From NCBI GenBank assembly GCA_016869775.1, contig VGDJ01000002.1:1-23566 (forward strand): 23,566 bases of DNA, in the 5' to 3' direction. Source of the stretch: Alphaproteobacteria bacterium (GTDB taxonomy: Bacteria; Pseudomonadota; Alphaproteobacteria; Rickettsiales; UBA1997). Shown in pieces: positions 1-8,438 of this stretch (within the stretch, counting starts at the first letter, position 1; each line of letters begins with the position of its first letter). The position numbers and the translations under genes are program-made. The notes beneath the pieces were generated by a model. It searched no databases, was not told the origin of the DNA, and was given only the letters and a program-made list of their open reading frames with translations.

Positions 1-998
1 CCAAGAATCTCAACATCTGGGCTTAAGAGAATTGATTTGAGCGGTTCTATTTTGCATAAATCTGTTGATAAATATTTTAAGGCCGAATCACAAAAAATTG
101 TGGCAACGCCAAAATCTTGAGAATTTTCTTCAAGAAGTTTTAAAGCACCAATAAAGTTTGCCCCAGATGAAATCCCAACCGAAAGTCCAGCTTGGTTGAT
201 TTTTTGTGCCATAATTACGGCATCAGCATCATCAACGCTAACGATTTTTTCGAGCTCATTTAGTTTTAAGATTTCTGGAATAAATTCATCACTAATTCCT
301 TGAATGCGATGTTGACCAATTTTTTTACCACCCGTGCTTAAAGTTGGCGAGTTAAGAGGCTCAAGAGGATGACATTTAACTGGTAAATTATTGGCTAAAC
401 AATATTTATGAAAACCCATTATTGTGCCTCCGGTTCCAACTCCAGCAACAAAATGACTAAGCTTAACACCAAGTTTTTGAATATTATTAAATAATTCGGG
501 AGCCGTATATTCAAAGTGAGAGTTTATATTTTCAATGTTGGTGAATTGTTGTGGGCAAAAAGCATTAGGATTTTTAGCAACAAATTCATTGGCTTCGCTA
601 ATAGATCGCAAAAAACCACCCTGCTCTTTTGAAATTTTTATAACTTCGGCACCATAAAGCTCTATGGTATCATAGCGCTCTTTACTCAACCAATCGGGCA
701 TAAATATTTTAACCTTATGACCCAAAGCTCGACCCAAAGCACTAAAGGCAATTCCGGTATTACCGCTAGTTGCTTCAACAATAACATCACCTTTTTGGAT
801 AAGATTTTTTTCGTAAGATTTTTTTAAAATATGAAGAGCAATTCGATCCTTGATTGAGCCACTGAAATTGAATGCTTCATATTTGGCATAAATTTTTTTA
901 ACTTTTGATTTGTATTTAAAAGATACTTCAACAATTGGTGTATTGCCAAAAAAACCTTCAAGATTTTTTAAAATTTCTAATTGTTGGGAAGAAGACAT
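1..998 (-). CDS. Cysteine synthase-family PLP enzyme (partial, C-terminus outside window)
   Basis: I translated this by hand from the ATG at 998 down to the window edge: about 332 residues with no stop. It is a fold-type II PLP enzyme of the cysteine synthase/cystathionine beta-synthase family. Such enzymes normally make cysteine from O-acetylserine and sulfide in the cytoplasm. Visible motifs are GSIKDR (residues 47-52, Lys50 the expected Schiff-base lysine), the substrate loop TSGNTG (77-82), a QFTNIEN segment (151-157) like the CysK QF-N-N segment, and the phosphate-binding GVGTGGT (186-192). A late GISSGAN motif is also present. Known CysK proteins are about 310-325 residues, so only a short tail should be missing. 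It is the last visible gene of the minus-strand run, 5 bases after the RNA methyltransferase. CysK, CysM and CBS-like functions cannot be separated from sequence alone. Confidence 0.9.
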   Translation of the reverse strand, partial: MSSSQQLEILKNLEGFFGNTPIVEVSFKYKSKVKKIYAKYEAFNFSGSIKDRIALHILKKSYEKNLIQKGDVIVEATSGNTGIAFSALGRALGHKVKIFMPDWLSKERYDTIELYGAEVIKISKEQGGFLRSISEANEFVAKNPNAFCPQQFTNIENINSHFEYTAPELFNNIQKLGVKLSHFVAGVGTGGTIMGFHKYCLANNLPVKCHPLEPLNSPTLSTGGKKIGQHRIQGISDEFIPEILKLNELEKIVSVDDADAVIMAQKINQAGLSVGISSGANFIGALKLLEENSQDFGVATIFCDSALKYLSTDLCKIEPLKSILLSPDVEIL

Positions 999-1003
999 GT
1001 TGG

Positions 1004-2026
1004 TTAGGATTTAATAAAATTAGTTAAAACTTCAGAATGATTAGTAGCATAAAACTGATCTAATAAAAACATGCTAGAAATATTATATTTTGAGTCAATG
1101 AGAATTCTTGCGTCTCTAAGGAAAGTTGCAGGATTGCATGAAATATATTGGAGTTTTTTTACACCCGATTTGGCTATATTTTTAATTTGCGGTTCAGCAC
1201 CATTTCGCGGAGGATTAATTATAATATCATCAAACGCTTCCAACTCTTTGAGATTTAGCGGATCATTGAATAAATCACGAACAAAAGGACGAATTTTTTG
1301 GGATAATTTATAATTTTTAGCATTATTTTTTATTATTTCGACCATTGAATCCGAACCTTCGAAACATTCAAAACTTAGATTTTCATTGATTAAACTAAAA
1401 GAATAAACTCCAAACCCACAATATAAATCAGCAATTTTTTTAATTTCAGAAGAATCATGAATATTATTTTTTAGAAAATTAATTATATGATTAAGGCCTG
1501 TTTTTGTAGGCTGTATAAAAACATCACTATCAACTTCTATCTTTAAATTTTCACAAAATATTTGATTTTTTTTAAGTAAATATATTGGTGTAATTTGATT
1601 TTTAAATTGCCAACTACAATTGATTTTTTGATCGATTGCAAAATCAACTATTTTGCGCTCATCATGCGATGAAGGCTGTGAATTAAAGCGAAAAACAACA
1701 TCAATACCGTTATCGAAATTTGTTACCACGATTTGATTTAATATATTTTGCTGAAATTTTTTAATAAATTTTTGTAAAAATGGAATTAAATCTTCTATAA
1801 CCTTTTCAGCCAAATCATAATTCTCAATTTTGATCAAATCATTGGTTTTGGATCGAAAAAAACCCAGATTATTGTGTTTATCAACCTGAAAAACAACTCT
1901 GCGACGCGAACCTTTACCAATCCAAATAAACTCAATTTTATGACCCAGAGATTTTAAAAAATTGCAGATAAATTCTTGTTTTTGATTTTGATATTCTTGC
2001 TCACTATTGAGATGGGGGTTGATCAT
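1004..2026 (-). CDS. RlmD/RumA-like RNA m5U methyltransferase, short form
   Basis: This is a 340-residue class I SAM-dependent methyltransferase of the TrmA/RumA (RlmD) family, which methylates C5 of uridine in rRNA or tRNA. Visible features are the SAM-binding motif LYCGFG (201-206), NPPRNG (271-276), the nucleophile motif SCNPATF with Cys297, and the C-terminal HSEVL with Glu332 at the usual general-base position. The protein begins where family members have just passed their Fe-S CxxC-LQH segment. Both the N-terminal TRAM domain and the iron-sulfur cysteines are therefore absent. An in-frame stop 12 bases upstream of the ATG rules out a longer form. The start lies 23 bases inside the 3' end of murJ, which suggests translational coupling. 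The exact target (a 23S or tRNA uridine) is unknown. Confidence 0.85.
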   Translation of the reverse strand: MINPHLNSEQEYQNQKQEFICNFLKSLGHKIEFIWIGKGSRRRVVFQVDKHNNLGFFRSKTNDLIKIENYDLAEKVIEDLIPFLQKFIKKFQQNILNQIVVTNFDNGIDVVFRFNSQPSSHDERKIVDFAIDQKINCSWQFKNQITPIYLLKKNQIFCENLKIEVDSDVFIQPTKTGLNHIINFLKNNIHDSSEIKKIADLYCGFGVYSFSLINENLSFECFEGSDSMVEIIKNNAKNYKLSQKIRPFVRDLFNDPLNLKELEAFDDIIINPPRNGAEPQIKNIAKSGVKKLQYISCNPATFLRDARILIDSKYNISSMFLLDQFYATNHSEVLTNFIKS

Positions 2027-3569
2027 TTTTTTTGCGCTTTAACTTTAAAACTCCAATCAAAATATCTAAACTTCCTGAATAAAAACTTGCAATAAAATAG
2101 CTTATCAAGCCAGCAATTATCATGATTGAAAGCTCAATAATATTATTAAAATTATGCTTTAATGAAAAATATTTGTTTAAAAATAACAACACAAAAGCCA
2201 TCAATAAAGATGGTATAATTATGAGTAATAATTTTTTGAGAAAATGATTTTCAAAATAAAAAAGTTTTTTGCGAAGTAGATTAATTATCAAAAGCGATAG
2301 ATTTAGATAACTAGAAATAACTGATGCTAAGATGATTCCAACAAAACCCAATTGCGCTAAATAAAAAATATAATTAAGACCAATATTACTGCACAAACAA
2401 CATAACGCAATTTTCATAGGGGTTTTGGTATCAAGCCTTGAAAAAAATGCCGGCTCCATAACTTTTACTAAAACAAATGATGGCAACCCAAACGAATAAA
2501 ACATCAGGGCTTTGCTCACAAAATTAGTTTCATTTTCACCAAAGGCTCCTCTTTGAAAAAGGGTTGAAATTATTGGATAAGACAAAATTGTTAAAGCCAA
2601 AGTTGCAGGCATAACTAAAATCAAACTAGCTTCGAGAGCAGTATTTTGAAGCTTAATTGCTGAATCAAATTCGCCACTTTTGATGCGTCGAGATAAATTT
2701 GGCAATAATGCAATTCCAATTGCAATTCCGATCATGGCTAGCGGAAGTTGATTAATTCTATCAGCATAATACAAATAAGACACCCCGCCAGCAATAGCAC
2801 TGGCGAAAATCGAATCGACCAATAAATTAATTTGCATAACATTTGCGCCAACAATTCCGGGCAAAAGTTTACGAAAAAACTTTTTTATATCAGCATTAAG
2901 TTTTGGAATTTTTGGATAAACCAAATAACCATTTTTATAAACCGCATAACTAACAACAATAAATTGCATAATTCCTGCAACAAAAACTCCCCAAGATAGA
3001 GCGTAGCCATAATTGGGAAAAAATTTTCCAAAAAATAATACCACCAAAATTAATATTGAATTTAATATAATTGGCGACGAGGCCGGAACAGCAAATTTAT
3101 TGATAGAATTAAGCACGCCCGAAAATAGAGAAACTAATGAAATAAAAATTAAGTAGAAAATTGTAATTCTTGAGAAACTTACAAGTTGTTGGGATTTGAA
3201 TGGATCAGCGAAAAACCCCGGAAACAAAATTTTCATAAAAAAAGGCATGAAAATTTGAAAAATTATTACAAAAATTAACAAACTAAAAAGTAGAATCGAA
3301 AAAATATTAGCTAAAAAATAACGAGTATTTTGTGGGCTTTCATCGTTATTTTTGTAATTTATTTTTTCTATAAAAATTGGTACAAAAGCTGAATTAAAAG
3401 CTCCTTCTGCAAAAACCCGTCGAAAAAAATTTGGCACACGAAATGCTCCAAAAAAAGCATCGGATAAAACGCTAACTCCAATATATCTAGCAATTAAAAT
3501 ATCGCGAATAAAACCTAAAATTCTTGATAGAGAGATAAAGAAAGAGATTGTGAAAAAAGATTTAAACAT
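2004..3569 (-). CDS. murJ: Lipid II flippase MurJ (MviN)
   Basis: This 521-residue polytopic inner-membrane protein of the MOP superfamily moves lipid II across the membrane for peptidoglycan assembly. Its length and string of hydrophobic segments fit the 14-helix family. Functional residues of E. coli MurJ line up with a constant offset of two: Arg16, Arg22, Asp37, Asn47, Arg50, Arg51 and Glu55. They lie in the N-terminal SRILGFIRD and VPNFFRRVFAEGAF blocks. The central YADR/QLPL block that carries another essential arginine in the family is also present. It starts 3 bases after the upstream Usp gene and overlaps the following methyltransferase by 23 bases. Presence of murJ together with the lytic transglycosylase implies a peptidoglycan wall. 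Confidence 0.95.
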   Translation of the reverse strand: MFKSFFTISFFISLSRILGFIRDILIARYIGVSVLSDAFFGAFRVPNFFRRVFAEGAFNSAFVPIFIEKINYKNNDESPQNTRYFLANIFSILLFSLLIFVIIFQIFMPFFMKILFPGFFADPFKSQQLVSFSRITIFYLIFISLVSLFSGVLNSINKFAVPASSPIILNSILILVVLFFGKFFPNYGYALSWGVFVAGIMQFIVVSYAVYKNGYLVYPKIPKLNADIKKFFRKLLPGIVGANVMQINLLVDSIFASAIAGGVSYLYYADRINQLPLAMIGIAIGIALLPNLSRRIKSGEFDSAIKLQNTALEASLILVMPATLALTILSYPIISTLFQRGAFGENETNFVSKALMFYSFGLPSFVLVKVMEPAFFSRLDTKTPMKIALCCLCSNIGLNYIFYLAQLGFVGIILASVISSYLNLSLLIINLLRKKLFYFENHFLKKLLLIIIPSLLMAFVLLFLNKYFSLKHNFNNIIELSIMIIAGLISYFIASFYSGSLDILIGVLKLKRKKNDQPPSQ

Positions 3570-3572
3570 ATT

Positions 3573-4028
3573 TTACGAGAAAATATTCCAAAAATCTTCT
3601 GAAATATTTTGCGGAATAATCATAACGCTAGCATTGATTTTGTCGCCAATTTTACCAACAATTTTTGGTAAAACCGTGTTATCAGATTGAAAATTTTGTG
3701 ATTTTCCGAACACGATCATTTTACAATTTCCAACTGCTTTAATTTCTTTCGTAATTTCAGCGACAATATCACCTTCGCGTAATGATATCGATGGTTCTAT
3801 GCCATTTGGCAAGCAAATATTATCGACTAATTTTTTAAGATGTTTTTGAATTTGATTGCGCTTTTGATTCGAAATTGCCTCACTTGCAAACAACAAATTT
3901 CGATGCGAACCTTCAATAACAGCCAGAATTTGGAGCTTTAAATTGTTTCTTTTAACCATATGAGTTGCGTATCGCAGAGCATTTTCAGAGGCATTAGTGG
4001 AATCAATACAGGCAATAATGGTCGACAT
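3573..4028 (-). CDS. Universal stress protein (UspA family)
   Basis: This 151-residue single Usp domain has the family start (I-I-A-C-I-D-S-T-x-A-S-E-x-A-L-x-Y-A), a mid-region acidic REGD block and a hydrophobic C-terminal strand ending in SVMIIP. ATP-binding family members carry G-2x-G-9x-G-(S/T) before that strand. Here the corresponding region, FGKSQNFQSDNTVLPK, does not match, so a non-nucleotide-binding UspA-type protein is more likely. This is an inference from the motif only. It lies 3 bases upstream of murJ and 11 bases after the TIGR02186 gene, so it should be co-transcribed with them. A Usp gene close to murJ and an nfu gene is, from general knowledge, a common alphaproteobacterial neighbourhood; here nfu lies about 19 kb away. 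The specific role is unknown. Confidence 0.85.
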   Translation of the reverse strand: MSTIIACIDSTNASENALRYATHMVKRNNLKLQILAVIEGSHRNLLFASEAISNQKRNQIQKHLKKLVDNICLPNGIEPSISLREGDIVAEITKEIKAVGNCKMIVFGKSQNFQSDNTVLPKIVGKIGDKINASVMIIPQNISEDFWNIFS

Positions 4029-4039
4029 GAAATGATGAT

Positions 4040-4783
4040 TTATTTTTTAATAAATTTTACAAAAAAATAGTTGGTTAAAACACCTACAAAAATTGCGATA
4101 AAAACCGCTAATAATCCATAAATGACTGACTGATTTGATGCAAAATCTGAAATTTTTGCACTTAACCCAACTTGATTAACATAAATTGGGATGGATTGGT
4201 ACGATAAAATCGAGCCATTATTTATCAAATAAATTTCTACAACATATGTACCAAGCAAAATATTTTTTGGAAAATCGATCATCACTTTAAATAGGGTTTC
4301 GTCCAAAAAATCAATTGGCTTGGTATTAGATGCAAAATATTGTTTATTTTCGAGCAAATCAACCAGCTGTATCCTAAATTCATTCATTTTTGAAGGTGAA
4401 AGATTTTGGGAAATCTCAAATTTAATATTATTTTTACCAAGCTCAAAATCGTTCAAATTGTCTTCGATCATTCGGCCATTATTGAAAGTAGAAAATAGCG
4501 AATAAAAGCTGTATGAATTTTTAAAACGAACTCTTTCGCCATTATACCAAACTCCGAGCAAATTTTCTTTTTTGCTAACTATAAAATTTTTTCGGGGACC
4601 GCGAACCGAAATAACGATATTTCCAGCATCACTTTTAGCGCCAAATAACAAAATTTGCGCGCCCTTAAATTCAGTGTCGACATTAATTTCATTTGAAGAA
4701 ATTCCAGATATTAGTGGGACAGCCCTAGCATCAAAGTGATGTATAATAAATAAAAATATGATTAAGAATAACCTGAATTTCAT
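4040..4783 (-). CDS. TIGR02186-type (Alph_Pro_TM) membrane-anchored exported protein
   Basis: This 247-residue protein has an N-terminal signal-like hydrophobic segment (about residues 4-20), a long non-cytoplasmic beta-rich region and one C-terminal membrane helix (about 219-241) followed by a short Lys-rich tail. The architecture, the GISSNEI block just after the signal, a KGAQILLFGA-like segment and its position beside a TauE/SafE permease match the alphaproteobacterial family TIGR02186/Pfam Alph_Pro_TM. Members are uncharacterised but commonly sit next to sulfite-exporter-like genes. Its ATG overlaps the upstream permease stop by 4 bases (ATGA type), implying coupled translation and probably a shared job. 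A periplasmic accessory role for the permease is inference; no enzymatic motif is visible. Confidence 0.8.
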   Translation of the reverse strand: MKFRLFLIIFLFIIHHFDARAVPLISGISSNEINVDTEFKGAQILLFGAKSDAGNIVISVRGPRKNFIVSKKENLLGVWYNGERVRFKNSYSFYSLFSTFNNGRMIEDNLNDFELGKNNIKFEISQNLSPSKMNEFRIQLVDLLENKQYFASNTKPIDFLDETLFKVMIDFPKNILLGTYVVEIYLINNGSILSYQSIPIYVNQVGLSAKISDFASNQSVIYGLLAVFIAIFVGVLTNYFFVKFIKK

Positions 4784-5715
4784 TTCAAAATCTCTAGCGA
4801 ATAAATGTTGCTTGGCTCAGCAAAAAGTTGAAACATCATTTTAAAACAAATTAATAATAACAGCACCGCAAGGAAAGCCCGAGTTGCATTTGCATCAACT
4901 TTATATGCAATTCTTGAACCAAATTGAGCACCAATTGCCGAACTAAAAATCATCAAAGCCCCAAGAACAATATCAACATTATTGCCAGCAATTGCTTGAA
5001 GAAAAGTGGCATTACTGGCAATAAAAACAATTTGAAATAACGAAGTGCCAACTACAAGATGTGATGGCATTTGCAAGATGTAAATCATGGCTGGAATCAT
5101 GAGAAATCCACCTCCGATACCCATCAAAGAAACTAGAATACCAATTCCAAAACTAATGATAATTGGTACAAAAATGCTAATATAAACCTCAGATTTATTG
5201 AAATAAGTTTTTAAAGGAAGTTTATCAATTTTTCGCAACAACCATTGAAACTTAACGCGATCATCATGGTGATGTTGCCAATCCATTCCAAATTTTTTAT
5301 CAATAAAATTTTTAAAACTATCGGAAAGCATAGTTAAGCTTATCGCCCCAAGAAACAACACATAGGTAAGAGCAATAACTAAATCAATTTGACCAGCATT
5401 TTGTAGGATTTTAAAAATTGATACACCAATCGATGAACCAATAATTCCGCCCAAAACCAAAAATAGCCCCATTTTTATGTCGACATTACCCTTTTTAAAA
5501 TGCGCCAAAAGACCAGAAACTGAAGCAGAAATAATTTGATTAGTTGATGTTGATACCGAAACTGCCGATGGAACACCAATAAAAATTAAAAAAGGCGTCG
5601 CTAAAAAACCTCCGCCGATTCCGAACATTCCAGCCAAAAAACCAGTGATCAATCCAAGCGCAAGAACTAAGAAGATATTGACAGGAATTTCAGCTATCGG
5701 AAGGTAAATTTGCAT
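4780..5715 (-). CDS. TauE/SafE-family permease (putative sulfite/organosulfur exporter)
   Basis: This 311-residue integral membrane protein has the two-repeat layout of the TauE/SafE (UPF0721) family. Each half carries the signature: FGIGGGFLATP at residues 31-41 and MGIGGGFLMIP at 198-208, with four or so hydrophobic segments after each. A His-rich, charged loop (HHHDDR, 148-153) separates the halves, as in many alphaproteobacterial members. Characterised relatives move sulfite, sulfoacetate or other small anions out of or into the cell; the substrate here is not determined. It follows ygfZ by 8 bases and overlaps the TIGR02186 gene by 4 bases. With the cysteine-synthase-like gene at the end of the same run, a sulfur-related role is plausible but inferred. 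Confidence 0.85.
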   Translation of the reverse strand: MQIYLPIAEIPVNIFLVLALGLITGFLAGMFGIGGGFLATPFLIFIGVPSAVSVSTSTNQIISASVSGLLAHFKKGNVDIKMGLFLVLGGIIGSSIGVSIFKILQNAGQIDLVIALTYVLFLGAISLTMLSDSFKNFIDKKFGMDWQHHHDDRVKFQWLLRKIDKLPLKTYFNKSEVYISIFVPIIISFGIGILVSLMGIGGGFLMIPAMIYILQMPSHLVVGTSLFQIVFIASNATFLQAIAGNNVDIVLGALMIFSSAIGAQFGSRIAYKVDANATRAFLAVLLLLICFKMMFQLFAEPSNIYSLEILK

Positions 5716-5723
5716 TCAATAGG

Positions 5724-6635
5724 TTAGTTTGTAATTAAAATTTTATTACCTAAAAAACTTTGTGATGAATTCATATTTTTTTCACTGGTTTCATCTTCAA
5801 AAAGTTTAATATGAGCTAGGCCAGTTACTGATTTAGCTTGAAAATTAACAATCATCGACAAAATCAAACCAATCGATTTAAAATCAGTTTGGTTGTCAAT
5901 AGAATTATTGGATGAAGATAATATTTCTAGGTTATTAACACCAAAAAATTTTAGATTTCCATCATCAATTTGTAAAGAATTTAAATTGCTTAAAGAGCCA
6001 AGAAAATCAATAATTGAATCATTAAAATTTATAATTTCAAATTTAACAATTTTTTTGCGTATTGACCCACGATAATGATTGCGAGCAGTTGTTTCTTGAC
6101 CCAAATAACAGCCTTTTTTGTAAGAAATAGCATTTAAATTGTCAAAATCATATTCGGCTACAAATGATTTTTCGGGTATTAAATCATATATTCCTTCGGG
6201 AATTTTAAAATCAATTCGACGCTGATGATAATAAATTAAACTTTGAGCATTGTTGCTGTCTATTTTAGCAAAATCATCATAAAATCTATAACCAAAATTT
6301 TTCATTCTTGGATCCAAAAATCCAATATTTTGGCTATTAAAAAACACCCTGATAGCAGAATTTATAGAAATTTCGACCCTTGAACGCAATTTATATAAAT
6401 TTAGTTTTTTGATAATTTCATGTGCTTGATATTGATGGCAATCTATAAAAAATTTATCAACATTATTATAAATAAAAAAATCGGCAAAAAAACGTCCTGA
6501 AGCATTCAAAAAAGCCGTATATAACAATTCTTGATTTTCCAATAATTTAATATCGTTAGTAATTAAACTTTGCAAAAATTCAGTTCGATCAACTCCTGAA
6601 ATTTCAATGATTTGTCTATCTTTAAGCCACAACAT
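5724..6635 (-). CDS. ygfZ: YgfZ/GcvT-like folate-binding Fe-S maintenance protein
   Basis: This 303-residue protein belongs to the YgfZ/CAF17 (IBA57) family, which supports maturation or repair of certain Fe-S enzymes and is related to the T protein of glycine cleavage. The diagnostic K-G-C-Y-x-G-Q-E motif is seen at residues 174-181. The N-terminal segment (EFLQSLITNDI, then an AFLNASGRFFADF block) matches the start of the GcvT-like fold. The length fits bacterial members. It is the first gene of the minus-strand run, so its promoter should lie in the divergent region before the lipoprotein cluster. No Shine-Dalgarno-like sequence precedes the ATG; the leader is A/T only. Confidence 0.9.
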   Translation of the reverse strand: MLWLKDRQIIEISGVDRTEFLQSLITNDIKLLENQELLYTAFLNASGRFFADFFIYNNVDKFFIDCHQYQAHEIIKKLNLYKLRSRVEISINSAIRVFFNSQNIGFLDPRMKNFGYRFYDDFAKIDSNNAQSLIYYHQRRIDFKIPEGIYDLIPEKSFVAEYDFDNLNAISYKKGCYLGQETTARNHYRGSIRKKIVKFEIINFNDSIIDFLGSLSNLNSLQIDDGNLKFFGVNNLEILSSSNNSIDNQTDFKSIGLILSMIVNFQAKSVTGLAHIKLFEDETSEKNMNSSQSFLGNKILITN

Positions 6636-6804
6636 TTTAATTTTTATAAATTTCGTTTAATTTTTTGATTACCGCTTATTATATTTAAAATATTTAAAAA
6701 AATAATAAATCGAAAATCTCTATTTTTTTTGCATTTTATCTATAGAAAATTAGTGTTTTTTCGTTATTATTATTACCTTAGCGATATAAAATTCTCACTT
6801 AATA
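6636..6804. other. Divergent intergenic region between ygfZ and the lipoprotein array
   Basis: These 169 bases separate the divergent start codons of ygfZ (minus) and the first lipoprotein gene (plus), so promoters for both units should be here. The region is almost pure A/T with poly-T and poly-A stretches. A TATAAA at 6785-6790 lies only 14 bases before the plus-strand ATG, and a TTGCAT lies at 6729-6734. Neither is paired with a convincing partner at normal spacing, so no promoter is assigned. No RNA gene or GC-rich hairpin is visible. Confidence 0.5.
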
Positions 6805-7137
6805 ATGTATTTAAAATTAATAAAAATACCGATTTTTGTTCTAATATTATTCTGCTCATCATGCCTACTCTACGAGCCAATGCCGAATGATTGGAACTGG
6901 GGATTTAAACCACGACCACTTACGGGTGTTAAAAATTTTCCATCTACCAAAACCCAATATGGCAAAGGCTTTAAAGATGGATGTAGTTCAGCTTGGCGCG
7001 CCGTTACTAAGGGTTTGGGGTCAGATTTAGAAACCAGAATCGACTTTAAAAGAATGAAAAAAACTTCAGATTATACAACTGGTTGGTTCGACGGAATTGA
7101 ACAATGCACTTATATCGTTGATTGGGATGTTCCGTAA
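6805..7137 (+). CDS. Small two-cysteine lipoprotein, array member 1
   Basis: This 110-residue protein has a hydrophobic signal segment (residues 6-16) ending at Cys20, in the sequence FCSSC; this is a degenerate lipobox. The mature part carries the array signature: YGKGFKDGC with Cys60, and SDYTTGWFDGIEQC with Cys101, 41 residues apart. Apart from the signal-region Cys17, these are the only cysteines, so a disulfide in the mature protein is likely if it is exported. The residue after Cys20 is Leu, not Asp, so by the E. coli Lol rule outer-membrane sorting is expected. I do not recognise the family. It opens a plus-strand cluster of five related genes and is followed by the next start one base after its stop. 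Confidence 0.8.
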   Translation: MYLKLIKIPIFVLILFCSSCLLYEPMPNDWNWGFKPRPLTGVKNFPSTKTQYGKGFKDGCSSAWRAVTKGLGSDLETRIDFKRMKKTSDYTTGWFDGIEQCTYIVDWDVP

Positions 7138-7138
7138 T

Positions 7139-7507
7139 ATGATTTCAAAAACTTCCTATCATATAAAAATACTATTTGTTTCCATAATTTTGGTAATGAG
7201 CTTTTCGTGCCGGATGCCAGATAATTTTGGCTTTTATCAGCCAATCACTATGGATTTACGAGTGCCAGATGGTCCACCAGAATTTAAGGCTGGGTGGTAC
7301 GCAGGATGTAAAACTGCCCTCGCCAATCGTTCCTTTGCCAATGCTTTTGTTTATCAACAAGATTCTGGTTCACACTATGGCACTGGAGTATATCAACATG
7401 ATTCAGTTTTTCAAACTGGCTGGCGTATGGCCTTTTTTTCATGCGTTACTCATGCTACCACGTTTACCAGCTTCAATTCAATGCAACATGCGCCACTTTC
7501 AAAATGA
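7139..7507 (+). CDS. Small two-cysteine lipoprotein, array member 2
   Basis: This is a 122-residue protein if started at the ATG at 7139. An in-frame TTG at 7097 exists, but it lies inside member 1 and would put 14 extra residues before the signal sequence. The signal segment ends at Cys24 (VMSFSC). The signature is PEFKAGWYAGC with Cys57 and SVFQTGWRMAFFSC with Cys102, 45 residues apart. A GPP just before the first motif parallels the GTP of members 4 and 5. The C-terminal tail is polar (Thr, Ser, Asn, His, Gln). The start lies one base after the member 1 stop, and its stop overlaps the member 3 start as ATGA. No known function is recognised. Confidence 0.8.
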   Translation: MISKTSYHIKILFVSIILVMSFSCRMPDNFGFYQPITMDLRVPDGPPEFKAGWYAGCKTALANRSFANAFVYQQDSGSHYGTGVYQHDSVFQTGWRMAFFSCVTHATTFTSFNSMQHAPLSK

Positions 7508-7869
7508 ATAAAATATTTTTTAAAGAATCCATTATTTTCTTGATAATCCTTCTTACATTGCCAAATTGTTCAAGTAAAATGCAAAAATCTTTACCAGCTC
7601 TAGCAGATCGCGACGCTAAACAAGAACTCGATGACGCAACAGGTGAATATCGCCTTGGATGGCAAGATGGTTGCGAGACCGGAATTTCGGGTGGATCAAA
7701 TACTTTTTATAAAATGTTTTATCGTAACAATAAAATTGATGGTTACTTAATCGCCAATTCATCAGATTATCGCGACGCATGGGATTTAGCATTTTGGTAT
7801 TGTTTTCGCTCAACTTATATCAGACAAAAATCTTCGATTTGGAGCTCAATCATGAAAGGTTTTCGTTAA
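7504..7869 (+). CDS. Small two-cysteine lipoprotein, array member 3
   Basis: This 121-residue protein starts at the ATG at 7504, whose last two bases begin the TGA of member 2. This start gives a clean signal sequence ending at Cys22 (LTLPNC); upstream in-frame starts lie inside member 2 and would spoil it. The signature is GEYRLGWQDGC (Cys57) and SDYRDAWDLAFWYC (Cys100), 43 residues apart. The segment before the first motif is charged and lacks the proline-rich lead seen in the other members. The C-terminus is basic (SIMKGFR). The family is not recognised. Confidence 0.8.
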   Translation: MNKIFFKESIIFLIILLTLPNCSSKMQKSLPALADRDAKQELDDATGEYRLGWQDGCETGISGGSNTFYKMFYRNNKIDGYLIANSSDYRDAWDLAFWYCFRSTYIRQKSSIWSSIMKGFR

Positions 7870-8438
7870 TGAAAAAAATTTTTTTGATAATTTTTCTAAT
7901 AATTACAAGCGCCTCATGCCAATGGATTAAAGATTCTGGTACACCTTTTTTTTCAATGATGAATATCAAAATTCCCCCTGGAACACCAACTTTTCAAAAA
8001 GGCTTCAGAGATGGTTGTGAAAATATTGTTTATGCACGCGGTAACCCACTATATCGCGCTAAATACAAAGGTTTTCGCTTTGATCCAAAAATGATTGGCA
8101 ACTCCGAATATCGCTTTGGACATTCCCGCGGTCAGTCTTTTTGCTTTATGCATGTGATATCGAATGTTCATAATTCAGCGGATAATTATTTGAATTATTA
8201 CGACCCAACTATGATGGCTCAAAATTACAATACCGTTGGCGATGGTTTATTTGATGGCGGGGTATTTAGTCAAAGCCTAACAACTCCAGGCAATGGAATT
8301 GATGGAATTTTCGATGTTTTACAAAAAGGAGGTGGTGGCACAACTGGCTCTGCATTCTCAAGTAATCCATTTTGGGCAGGTGGCTCAGTAGGGCAATTTT
8401 TTGGTCAAGGTTATTCTGGCTCATATTATGGTCAATAA
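7869..8438 (+). CDS. Two-cysteine lipoprotein with glycine-rich tail, array member 4
   Basis: This 189-residue protein starts at the ATG at 7869, which shares one base with the TAA of member 3 (TAATG). The signal segment is typical (MKKIFLIIF...) and ends at Cys17 (TSASC), the best lipobox of the five. The signature is PTFQKGFRDGC (Cys50, preceded by PPGT) and SEYRFGHSRGQSFC (Cys92), 42 residues apart. It then has a tail of almost 100 residues that members 1-3 lack, rich in Asn, Tyr, Gly and Ser. The last 35 residues are dominated by Gly, Ser, Phe and Tyr and include GGGG at 154-157. Such a tail could be disordered or self-associating. No function is recognised. Confidence 0.8.
   Translation: MKKIFLIIFLIITSASCQWIKDSGTPFFSMMNIKIPPGTPTFQKGFRDGCENIVYARGNPLYRAKYKGFRFDPKMIGNSEYRFGHSRGQSFCFMHVISNVHNSADNYLNYYDPTMMAQNYNTVGDGLFDGGVFSQSLTTPGNGIDGIFDVLQKGGGGTTGSAFSSNPFWAGGSVGQFFGQGYSGSYYGQ

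Noticed and set aside
7097..7138. TTG-initiated longer form of array member 2
   Set aside because: The added residues overlap member 1 and precede the signal sequence; the ATG at 7139 gives a proper lipoprotein N-terminus.
7616..7813. Minus-strand ORF of 65 codons inside the lipoprotein array
   Set aside because: It is antisense to array members 3 and 4, has no family features and fits the shadow of real genes.
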